Below, one piece after another: positions 21,319-28,346 of a stretch of DNA of 34,371 nt (the first letter of the stretch is position 1; every line of letters begins with the position of its first letter). A program made the translations under genes and the position numbers. The DNA lies in contig CAYGYX010000015.1 in the NCBI GenBank assembly GCA_964354255.1, forward strand, positions 1 through 34,371. Direction: 5' to 3'. Origin of the DNA: VGBK01 sp964354255. Lineage in GTDB: Bacteria > Actinomycetota > Acidimicrobiia > Spongiisociales > UBA11373. Under the pieces are notes generated by a model that was not told the DNA's origin, did no database searches, and saw only the letters and a list, made by a program, of their open reading frames with translations.

Positions 21319-22599
21319 CTATTCTCGGCCGCTGCGCACCTTCTCCAGCGCCTGGGTCAGGTCGAGGACGAGGTCGTCGGGATGCTCCAGGCCAACCGAG
21401 ATGCGCACCAGGCCCTCGGTGACCCCAGCCGAGCAGTTCTCCTCCGGCGTCGCCTCGGAGTGGGTCATGGTCATGGGGTGCTCGGCCAGCGATTCGGTGC
21501 TGCCCAGGCTCACCGCCAGCTTCACCAGCTGCAGGGAATTGAGGAAGCGGTAAGCGGCCTCTACGCCGCCGTCCACCTCGAAGGAGATCATGGCTCCCGG
21601 GCCCCGGCACTGCCGCTCGTAGAGGGCATGTTGGGCGGTGCCGGGGGCGAGCCGCCCGAGGTAGTTGACCCGTCTGACTTTCGGGTGGGCGGCCAGGAAT
21701 TCGGCCACCCGGGTCGCCGTCTCTGCCTGGCGCAGCATGCGGATCTGCAGCGTCTCCAGGCTGCGCATCAGCAGCCATCCGGTCCACGGGTCGGTCTGCG
21801 TGCCCAACAGGGTGCGGAAGGCTCGGATGGGCTCCACCAGGACGGCGGCGCCGAGGGCGGCGCCGGCTATGAGGTCGCTGTGGCCCCCGATGTACTTGGT
21901 GGCCGAGTAGAGCACCAGGTCCGCCCCGTGCTCCAGGGGGTGCTGAAACAGCGGCCCCAGGAAGGTGTTGTCCACCGCCAGCGGCACCGGGTGCTCGGGA
22001 GTGGAGTGGCGGGCGGCGAGGCGGGCGCACATGGCGATGTCGATCAGGTCATTGGTGGGATTGGCCGGGGTCTCGATCAGCACGAAGCCGAGCCCGCCGC
22101 CGGCGGCCGCGAGGCGTTCTTCGATCTGCTCCTCGGTGGCGGCGCAGCCGAAGCGGACTACCCGGATGCCCAGCTGGGGAAGCAGCCAGTCCACCAGGTG
22201 GTGGGTGCCGCCGTAGAGCGGCTCGCTGGCGGCGAGCAGGTCGCCCGGACGCAGCAAGGCGAGCAGGGTGGTGCCGATGGCGGCCATGCCCGAGTTGAAG
22301 AGGGCGCAGTCCTCCGCCCGGTCCCACAGGGCGAGTCGGTCTTCGGCGATCTCCAGGTCGGGGTTGTTGAGGCGGGAGTAGATGAGGCCCGGCGACTCGC
22401 CGGGCCCGGGCTCCCGCTTGCCGGTGGCCATCTCGAAGAAGGCGCGCCCCTCCTCGGCGGTGCGGAACACGAAAGTCGAGGTCTGGAAGATGGGGCTCTT
22501 GGCAGCGCCCTCCGACCACTCCGGCTTGTAGCCGTAGGACATCATCAGGCTCTCGGGGTGGAGCGGCACCCCGTCGATCTGGTCCTTCCATTTCGGCAT
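21319..22599 (-). CDS. Cys/Met-metabolism PLP enzyme (cystathionine gamma-synthase/lyase family)
   Basis: A 426-residue fold-type I PLP enzyme of the cystathionine gamma-synthase/gamma-lyase/methionine gamma-lyase family. The PLP-binding lysine is in YSATKYIGGHSDLIAG and the PLP aspartate is in AVDNTFLGP. Other family landmarks are YSRLNNP, ALFNSGMAAIGTTLLALL, YGGTHHL and LGSTESLAEHP. Family members make cystathionine, split it, sulfhydrylate O-acetylhomoserine or degrade methionine; the sequence does not decide among them by eye. The stretch MPKWKDQIDGVPLHPESLMMSYGYKP is a longer N terminus than in typical MetB. It lies about 2.5 kb from the CysO-dependent cysteine operon, so a role in Cys-Met interconversion is plausible. 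ATG 22599 has GGAGG 5 nt upstream. Confidence 0.93.
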   Translation of the reverse strand: MPKWKDQIDGVPLHPESLMMSYGYKPEWSEGAAKSPIFQTSTFVFRTAEEGRAFFEMATGKREPGPGESPGLIYSRLNNPDLEIAEDRLALWDRAEDCALFNSGMAAIGTTLLALLRPGDLLAASEPLYGGTHHLVDWLLPQLGIRVVRFGCAATEEQIEERLAAAGGGLGFVLIETPANPTNDLIDIAMCARLAARHSTPEHPVPLAVDNTFLGPLFQHPLEHGADLVLYSATKYIGGHSDLIAGAALGAAVLVEPIRAFRTLLGTQTDPWTGWLLMRSLETLQIRMLRQAETATRVAEFLAAHPKVRRVNYLGRLAPGTAQHALYERQCRGPGAMISFEVDGGVEAAYRFLNSLQLVKLAVSLGSTESLAEHPMTMTHSEATPEENCSAGVTEGLVRISVGLEHPDDLVLDLTQALEKVRSGRE

Positions 22600-22714
22600 G
22601 GTGCCTCCGGCGTTGCGGGCGAGGGACGGGCGCGGCTGCTGCCCCGGGGGGAGGGTACTCGGCGGTAGGGATGGCCGTCGGGCTGGCCGAGGGATGACCT
22701 CCGGTCTGGGCCGC

Positions 22715-23095
22715 TCAGTCGGGGAGGACCCGATCGCGGATCGCCGGGATCACCAGGGCGCCAACGACGACGGCGTTGGCGACGATCCCCAATGGGGCCT
22801 CTCTGACCCAGAGCAGGGAGAGGACGGTGGAAACGGCGGTGGCGACGATGACGATGGTCAGGGCCCAGTCGTCGTGCTGCAGGACGCCTACCCCGGCAGC
22901 CGCGAAGGCAGCAGCGGCGAGCAGCCACCCGATGCCGAAGAGGCAGAGCGGCCACCCACCGGGCCGCAGGTTGCTGAGCACCAGGCTCGGGACCGGCGAG
23001 GCCTTCTCGTCCTTGATGATGCCGGTGGTGGTAAGGGACCCGACGACGTGGGCGAGGCCGTGGATGAGCAGGAACACGGCGAAGGCGATGCGCAT
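22715..23095 (-). CDS. Small four-helix membrane protein, function unknown
   Basis: A 126-residue protein with four hydrophobic segments (about residues 3-20, 48-70, 78-96 and 102-119), so an integral membrane protein. It starts with the pattern MRIAFAVFLLIHGLAHVVG, seen in small hypothetical proteins of actinobacteria, but I cannot name a function. ATG 23095 is chosen because the hydrophobic first helix begins there; a longer open frame upstream encodes no plausible protein. AAAGGG lies about 10 nt upstream. It is divergent from the plus-strand gene at 23219. The gap 22600-22714 shows no other feature. Confidence 0.7.
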   Translation of the reverse strand: MRIAFAVFLLIHGLAHVVGSLTTTGIIKDEKASPVPSLVLSNLRPGGWPLCLFGIGWLLAAAAFAAAGVGVLQHDDWALTIVIVATAVSTVLSLLWVREAPLGIVANAVVVGALVIPAIRDRVLPD

Positions 23096-23218
23096 GGTGG
23101 CCGCCCTTTCCTTCTGTGCTCCTCGCCTATCGACAACGGGGGTGCCCACCATCGGAGATGGTACCCAGCGCTTCTCCTCGTCCCCGGTAGGCTGGCGCGG
23201 GAGGCAGGCACGACGACA

Positions 23219-23620
23219 GTGTGGGCGGCTCTGGCGGCTGGCGCGGCGAGTGCCGTCCTCCACGGAGTAGGCAACGCCGTCGCCTCTCTGGCCGGGATCC
23301 TGCCCGGGTACCTCCTGCCCTTCCGGCCCCGCGCCGTCTGGCGCTACGTCGCCACCTACATCTTGCAGGCCGCCGCCTTCGTCGCCGCCTACCTCATAGT
23401 GGGGGACCACCTCCCCGGCGGGAGCCCGTTGGTGCGGGGGCTGGCCTTCGGAGGGCTGGTGGTCCTGTTGGCCGCCTTCGTTCCCCTGGCGCCGATGGCG
23501 CTCGTCCATCGGCAGCCCCTCACCCGGCGAGACCTGATGGGGGGTCTGGTCGGGGGCATCGTGCTGGGCCTCCCGATCGGCGTCGTCTTCGTCGTGGTAT
23601 GGGAGTGGGTGGCCGGGTGA
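23219..23620 (+). CDS. Small multi-pass membrane protein, function unknown
   Basis: A 133-residue protein with about four hydrophobic segments (roughly 2-30, 42-60, 71-95 and 108-130) linked by short loops. I do not recognise the family. GTG 23219 is my best start; TAGGCT at 23188-23193 is a likely -10 box, and a GGGAGG element lies about 14 nt before the GTG, a long spacing, so the start is uncertain. It is divergent from the small membrane protein gene at 23095, and the two could be a functional pair, but that rests on position only. Confidence 0.6.
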   Translation: MWAALAAGAASAVLHGVGNAVASLAGILPGYLLPFRPRAVWRYVATYILQAAAFVAAYLIVGDHLPGGSPLVRGLAFGGLVVLLAAFVPLAPMALVHRQPLTRRDLMGGLVGGIVLGLPIGVVFVVVWEWVAG

Positions 23621-23692
23621 GCGTGCCCGGGGGCCGCTTCTCTCGGCGAGCCTTGTCGTGTCTTACCCTCACCGCGGCCGACGTCGTCGGCC

Positions 23693-23729
23693 GCGCCTCT
23701 CCCGGCGGAGCGGGAGCCGGGAGAGGCGC
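23693..23729 (+). terminator. Hairpin upstream of the MerR promoter
   Basis: A perfect 13-bp stem (23693-23705 with 23717-23729, core CGCCTCTCCCGG) with an 11-nt loop. It lies just before the MerR-type promoter and probably stops transcription from the membrane-protein gene upstream. Confidence 0.65.
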
Positions 23730-23737
23730 AGACCGGC

Positions 23738-23768
23738 TTGACTCTCCAGTGGCTCGAGGGTCCATAGT
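23738..23768 (+). promoter_or_regulatory. MerR-type promoter/operator with 19-bp spacer
   Basis: The -35 box TTGACT (23738-23743) and the -10 box CATAGT (23763-23768) are 19 bp apart, against the usual 17. A dyad fills the spacer: GACTCTCCAG (23740-23749) and CTCGAGGGTC (23753-23762), matching at 8 of 10 positions when inverted. MerR regulators bind such a dyad and untwist the over-long spacer to activate. Start would be near 23775, about 35 nt before the MerR gene, so self-regulation is likely. Confidence 0.82.
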
Positions 23769-23810
23769 CCACCCGAAGCCTCTGCGGAGGCCAAGCGAAC
23801 GGAGGCGGGT

Positions 23811-24632
23811 GTGTTCAAGATCGGCGACTTCTCCCGGCTGTGCATGGTGCCGGTGTCGGCGCTGCGCTACTACGCCGACCTTGGCCTGCTCGAGCCTGCT
23901 GCCGTCGATCCCTCCTCGGGCTACCGCTACTACACCGCGGCGCAGTTGCGCGTCATCAATCGCATCATGGCTCTCAAGGACCTGGGGCTGTCCCTGGACG
24001 AGATCCGGGCGGTACTCGGCGAGGGCCTAGGCGGTGAGGAGCTGCGCGGCATGCTGCGGCTGAAGCGGGCCGAGGCGGGACGGCGGCTGGCCGAGGAGCA
24101 GGAGCGCCTGGAGCGGGTCGAGGCCCGCCTCCGCCTCATCGAGAAGGAGGGCAGGATGCCGGAGCAAGAAGTCGTGGTGAAAACGGTGCCCGAGGTGCGC
24201 GGCCTGGGCATGCGGGAGAAGGTGGCGGGGCCAGCGGGGATCGGCGAGTTCATCGGCGATGGCTTCACCGGGCTCGGCATGGCCGGGCTGAATCTCGCCG
24301 GGCCGCCGATGACCATCTATCACGACCCGGAGTTCTCTTCCGAATCGATCGATGTCGAACTGGTCTGTCCGGTGCTGCCGGGGGCGAAGGGCCCGTTGCC
24401 TACCCCGGCCGGCCGCACCCTGGAGCCCTGCACCGTGGCCGGGGGCGAGGCGGCGGTCATCGTGCACGTGGGGCCCTACGAGGCTCTGGGCGAGTCCTAC
24501 CAGGCCCTGGCGGACTGGATCGGGCAGCACGGCTACCGGGTGAGCGGCCCGCCCCGGGAGATCTACTTGAGCGCGCCCATGGACCCGGGCCCGCCGGTGA
24601 CCGAGATCCGCTTCCCGGTGGAGAAGGGGTGA
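23811..24632 (+). CDS. MerR-family regulator with GyrI-like effector domain
   Basis: A 273-residue activator of the BmrR/TipA-like group. Residues 1-70 form the MerR winged helix-turn-helix (FKIGDFSRLCMVPVSALRYYADLGLLEP, GYRYYTAAQL), followed by a coiled-coil dimerisation helix (about 76-120). From about 125 a GyrI-like/SRPBCC-type ligand-binding domain follows (VVVKTVPEVRGLGMREKV, EAAVIVHVGPYEAL, REIYLSAPMDP), which in relatives binds hydrophobic or cationic drugs. It starts with GTG; no strong ribosome-binding site is seen other than GGAGG near 23801. The stop overlaps the next gene by 4 nt, and a 19-bp-spacer promoter lies just upstream. The inducer is unknown; control of the partner gene is inferred from the operon. 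Confidence 0.92.
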   Translation: MFKIGDFSRLCMVPVSALRYYADLGLLEPAAVDPSSGYRYYTAAQLRVINRIMALKDLGLSLDEIRAVLGEGLGGEELRGMLRLKRAEAGRRLAEEQERLERVEARLRLIEKEGRMPEQEVVVKTVPEVRGLGMREKVAGPAGIGEFIGDGFTGLGMAGLNLAGPPMTIYHDPEFSSESIDVELVCPVLPGAKGPLPTPAGRTLEPCTVAGGEAAVIVHVGPYEALGESYQALADWIGQHGYRVSGPPREIYLSAPMDPGPPVTEIRFPVEKG

Positions 24633-25666
24633 GGGAGGTGGCGCTGCAGCCCTTCCCGGGTTTCGAGGCCTTCCCCACCCACCACTGCGTGACCGGGTCG
24701 CTTCGCCACATCTACGAGCACCACGGCTGCCCGATCTCGGAGGATCTGCTGCTCGGCCTGGGCCGGGGGATCGGGTTCGTCTACTTCCACATCAAGGGCC
24801 TGGATCCCTTCTACGGGGGCCGGGCCAACGTGGCCCGCCCCGGCGAGGAGGGGCTCGAGAAGACGGCGGGGAGGCGCACCGGGGTGAGGGTCGAGACGCA
24901 CACCACCTCCAGTGCCCGCAAGGCTCAGCAGGCGCTGCGCGAGCTCCTGGAAGCGGCGGAGCCGGTGCTGGTGTACCTCGACATGGGCTTCCTACCGTAC
25001 TTCGATCTGCCTGACGGCTACCACTTCGGGGGGCATGTCGTCGTGGTCGCCGGGTTCGACCCCGGGACCGGGCGGGTGCTCGTCGCCGACCGCGATCTCG
25101 AACTGCACCCGGTCGACTGGGATGTGCTGGCGAGGGCCCGCGGCTCGACGCACAAGCCCTTCCCGCCCCGGCACCAGTGGCTCACCTTCGACTTCTCCGC
25201 TGCCCGCCCGCCCACTCCGGGCGAGGTCCTCGAGTCCATCGGCGAGGCCTGCCGCGGGATGCTGGCCCCGCCCATCGCCAACCTGGGCGTGGCGGGTATC
25301 AGGAAGGCGGCAGTGGAGACGCGGCGGTGGCCGGAGGTGCTCGATGAGCAGGCGCTGCGGCGGACCTGCGGCAACGTGGCGATGTTCATAGATCATCGCG
25401 GCGGCACCGGCGGCGGCATCTTCCGCTACATGTACGCCCGGTTCCTGGGGGAGGCGGCGGTGGTCCTCGACGAGCCGCGTCTCTCCGGGATGGCAACGGA
25501 GCTGACGGCCATCGGTGATCGCTGGGAGGTGGTGGCCCGGGGCTTCTCCCGGGCCACCCGGGCCGACGACCCCGCCGCCCTGCTCGAGGAAGCCACGCGG
25601 CCCCTGGTGGAGATCGCCGACCGCGAGGAGGACTTCTGGGGGCGGCTGGCCGAGGTGGTCGGGTAG
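24629..25666 (+). CDS. BtrH-like protein (BtrH_N/DUF4872)
   Basis: A 345-residue protein resembling BtrH and its relatives, N-terminal domain about 1-150 and DUF4872-like region from about 150. BtrH from butirosin synthesis is an acyltransferase-type enzyme with a cysteine-protease-like fold. The candidate catalytic Cys is in THHCVTGSLRHI (about residue 20), and the His in YHFGGHVVVVAGFD is a candidate partner; the Asp in VVAGFDPGTG and DRDLELHPVDW are typical of the fold. No NRPS, PKS or carrier protein is in the window, unlike many homologues. It overlaps the MerR gene by 4 nt (GTGA), so it is likely the regulator's target. A GTG at 24638 is an alternative start. Function here is inference. 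Confidence 0.72.
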   Translation: MREVALQPFPGFEAFPTHHCVTGSLRHIYEHHGCPISEDLLLGLGRGIGFVYFHIKGLDPFYGGRANVARPGEEGLEKTAGRRTGVRVETHTTSSARKAQQALRELLEAAEPVLVYLDMGFLPYFDLPDGYHFGGHVVVVAGFDPGTGRVLVADRDLELHPVDWDVLARARGSTHKPFPPRHQWLTFDFSAARPPTPGEVLESIGEACRGMLAPPIANLGVAGIRKAAVETRRWPEVLDEQALRRTCGNVAMFIDHRGGTGGGIFRYMYARFLGEAAVVLDEPRLSGMATELTAIGDRWEVVARGFSRATRADDPAALLEEATRPLVEIADREEDFWGRLAEVVG

Positions 25667-25669
25667 AGG

Positions 25670-25691
25670 GCCCCTGGGACAACCCAGGGGC
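25670..25691. terminator. Terminator between BtrH-like and HNH genes
   Basis: A perfect 9-bp stem (25670-25678 GCCCCTGGG with 25683-25691 CCCAGGGGC) with an ACAA loop, 4 nt after the BtrH-like stop. It lies between convergent genes and can serve both strands. Confidence 0.75.
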
Positions 25692-25708
25692 TCGGCGATT
25701 CCCTCGGC

Positions 25709-26845
25709 TCATTCCCGCCGCCGGTAGGGGGCTTCGTGGTGGGCCGCGCGATGGTGCCGTCTGCAGAGCAGCCGCAAGTTGTCGAGTTCCGTCTTGCCGC
25801 CGTCGGCCCAGTGGATGAGGTGGTGGGTGTCGCACCAGCGCGCCGGGGTGCCGCATCCGGGGTGGGTGCAGCCTCGGTCCCGGTGGTCGAGGGCGCGCCG
25901 GAGCGGCGCGGGTACGACCCGGGTCCGACGTCCGAGTTCCAGGGGTGCCGTCTTCCCTCGGGTGATGATCCGGGTGATCTGGGCGTCGCAGGCGAGGCGA
26001 CGGGCATCCTCGGGGCTGATGGGGCCGCCGTCGGTGTGGGCGAGATGCCCTGCCCGCCTTTCCAACGTCGCGAGGTCTGCGGTGACGGTCAGGTGAGGCC
26101 TCTCTCCACCCACGCTGGGCCGATCCGAGGCATCCAGGTGGCGGCGGCAGATCTCCGTCAGGGCGTCCGCTCTGCGTTGGGCGGGGGTGCGGGGGTCGGT
26201 CGGGTCGAGGTTCTGGTGGTCGGTGAGGGACGCGAGGGCAGTCATCACCGTGGTGCCGGATTCGGGGTCGAGGTCGCCGTCGAGGTGGACCATGCCCTCC
26301 CAGGAGGGTGATATGTGGAGGCGGCGCCTCTGGTAGAGCCGTTCTGCCAGCCCGGCGGCACCTTCGGGATGGGCCTGCTGCTGCCAGCCCTGGACCGCCT
26401 GAGGGAAGGCTCCGGTGGAGAGCGTGCAGGCGTGGGCGACCAGAACCGGCTCATCCCGCCCGAAGGCCTCGGGAGCCGTCTCTCGGGCCCGGGTCAACAA
26501 CCGCACCCGGGCCTCGGACACCGCGCCCTCCCCGAACGCCTCCCGAGTGAGCGGCATCTCGGGCAGCGCCCGGGCCACCTCCACCCGACTCCGGCACGCC
26601 GCCGCCGGATCCCCGGTAGCCGCCATCAGTCAGTCGGTGGCCGAGGCGAACCCCTCCTTGCGAGGCACACCCCGCCTCTCCGCCTCCCCCACCACCTCCG
26701 CACAACGGGCCTCCAGGGTGGCGATGTGGCGTCGCAGACGCCCGACCTCCGGGGCCAGTTCTTCGTCGGACAACGAGCCGACGGGCCGCAGGCGAGGTGG
26801 GCCAGGAGCCACGACCGGGGCAGGAAGGACAGTTCCCGAACTCAC
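25709..26845 (-). pseudogene. DUF222/HNH (13E12-type) endonuclease with one in-frame TGA
   Basis: A protein of the DUF222 + HNH family, the family of the M. tuberculosis REP13E12 repeats. The single reading frame runs from GTG 26845 to 25709 (378 codons) and is interrupted by a TGA at 26630-26632. The stretch before reads FASATD and after LMAATGDPAAACRSRVEVARALPEMP; this family usually has Trp at the interrupted site. A TGG to TGA change would explain it. The HNH end is intact: CTHPGCG, then CDTHHLIHWADGGKT and LCRRHHRAAH. ATG 26626, 3 nt after the stop, could restart translation but has no good ribosome-binding site. TAGGGT (minus strand, plus 26851-26856) lies 5 nt before the GTG start, so the gene may be transcribed. 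It might be a true pseudogene, an assembly error or a readthrough product. Confidence 0.8.
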
Positions 26846-26899
26846 GCCTAACCCTATCAACCACCACCGACAAGAACCCGACCGGGAGGCGCGCCTGAA

Positions 26900-26932
26900 C
26901 CGGTGTCTCCCCGCCGGCGCCGGGGCGACCGG
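26900..26932 (-). terminator. Terminator of the inositol-phosphate synthase gene
   Basis: Nested inverted repeats: an outer 5-bp stem (CCGGT 26900-26904 with ACCGG 26928-26932) encloses an inner CCCCG/CGGGG stem. It lies just past the stop at 26940 on the minus strand. It has no T tract. Confidence 0.45.
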
Positions 26933-26939
26933 ACCTGGC

Positions 26940-28256
26940 TCACTCCTCGTAGTACTCGGTCCCCAGGTGGGTGATGAGGTCCTCGCCCATCCAATGGCGG
27001 AGGGTGTTCTTGAGTTTGGTGTGCTGGATGAACAGGTCGTTCTCGGGGTACAGCTGCGGGGCGGCCTGGGGGCTCTTGAAGTAGAACGAGAGCCACTCCT
27101 GGATCCCCTTCTGCCCGGCCCGGGCGGCCAGGTCCATGAACAAGGCCAGGTCGAGCACGATCGGCGCGGCCAGGATGCTGTCCTTGCAGAGGAAGTCCAC
27201 TTTGATCTGCATCGGGTAGCCCATCCACCCGAAGATGTCGATGTTGTCCCAGCCCTCCTTGTTATCCCCCCGGGGCGGGTAGTAGTTGATGCGGATCTTG
27301 TGGAAGAGGTTCCCGTACAGGTCGGGGTAGACGTCGGGCTGCAGGATCTGCTCCAGCACGCCCAGCTTGGAGACCTCTTTGCTTTTGAACGACTCCGGGT
27401 CGTCGAGTACCTCGCCGTCGCGGTTGCCCAGGATGTTGGTGCTGAACCACCCGCTCACCCCGAGGAGGCGGGCCTTGAAGCCGGGGGCGAGGATGGTCTT
27501 GACCAGCGTCTGGCCGGTCTTGTAGTCCTTGCCGGCAATGGGCAGGCCGGTCTCGGCCGCCAGCTCCAGCATGCAGGGCAGATCCACCGTCAGGTTGGGG
27601 GCGCCGTTGGCGAAGGGGACACCGGAGCGGAGGGCGGCGTAGGCGTAGGCCTGGCTGGGGGCGATCTCCGGGTCGCTCTCCCGCAGTCCGTTCTCGAAGG
27701 CGGCCAGGCTCTGGTGCACCGCCGCCGGGGTGTGATAGGCCTCGGTGCTGCCGCACCAGACCATGACCAGCCGGTCGCAGCCCTGCTCCTGGCGGAAGCG
27801 GGCGATGTCGGCCATGAGTTGGTCGGCCAGGTCCATGGTGGAGCGCCCGGTCTTCACGTTGGTGGTCCCGGTGAGCAGCTTCACCCAGTCGTGGCTGAAG
27901 ACAGCCGACATGGGCTTGATAGCCGCCAGCTCCTCGCGCACCCCTTCCAGGTCCTGCGGGGTGAGCACCCCGGCCCGCAGGGCCGCCGAGTAGGCGTCGT
28001 CGGGGATGGGGTCCCAGCCGCCGAACACCAGGTCGTCGAGCGAGGCGAGGGACACGAAATCCTTGATCAGCGGGTTGCGATGCTCGGTGCGCTTGCCCAG
28101 GCGGATGTGCCCGAGCTGGGTGAGAGACCCGAAGGGCTTGGCCAGGCCCTTGCGCACGGCGAGGACGCCGGCGTAGAAGGTGGTGGCCACCGCCCCCATG
28201 CCCGGGGTGAGCACCCCCAGCTTGCCCGAGGCAGGGCGGACGTCGACAGCGGTCAC
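26940..28256 (-). CDS. ino1: Inositol-3-phosphate synthase
   Basis: Converts glucose 6-phosphate to 1D-myo-inositol 3-phosphate with internal NAD+, the first step of inositol synthesis for phosphatidylinositol and, in many actinobacteria, mycothiol. The 438-residue protein has the family's NAD-binding start (VLTPGMGAVATTFYAGVLAV) and catalytic/NAD landmarks GGWDPIPDDAY, VWCGSTEAYH, the lysine segment GKDYKTGQT, STNILGNRDG and VDFLCKDSILAAPIVLDL. GKDYKTGQT and NILGNRDG are the clearest signatures. Length is typical of the bacterial form. It starts with GTG 28256, with AAGGAG 6 nt upstream. It is separated by 90 nt from the hydroxylase operon and is probably its own unit. No inositol monophosphatase is in the window. 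Confidence 0.95.
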   Translation of the reverse strand: MTAVDVRPASGKLGVLTPGMGAVATTFYAGVLAVRKGLAKPFGSLTQLGHIRLGKRTEHRNPLIKDFVSLASLDDLVFGGWDPIPDDAYSAALRAGVLTPQDLEGVREELAAIKPMSAVFSHDWVKLLTGTTNVKTGRSTMDLADQLMADIARFRQEQGCDRLVMVWCGSTEAYHTPAAVHQSLAAFENGLRESDPEIAPSQAYAYAALRSGVPFANGAPNLTVDLPCMLELAAETGLPIAGKDYKTGQTLVKTILAPGFKARLLGVSGWFSTNILGNRDGEVLDDPESFKSKEVSKLGVLEQILQPDVYPDLYGNLFHKIRINYYPPRGDNKEGWDNIDIFGWMGYPMQIKVDFLCKDSILAAPIVLDLALFMDLAARAGQKGIQEWLSFYFKSPQAAPQLYPENDLFIQHTKLKNTLRHWMGEDLITHLGTEYYEE

Positions 28257-28346
28257 GGGCGGCTCCTTAGGTTCGAGCGGTTCCTGGCCCAGGGTACTCC
28301 ACGGTGCCGGGCGCGATTCCGGTGAGAGAGAGGGGGGCGGCCCGCC

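Noticed and set aside
25709..26845. TGA read as Trp throughout the genome
   Set aside because: Several firm genes here, such as aroF, mec and the MerR gene, end in TGA at the normal family length, so the standard code holds.
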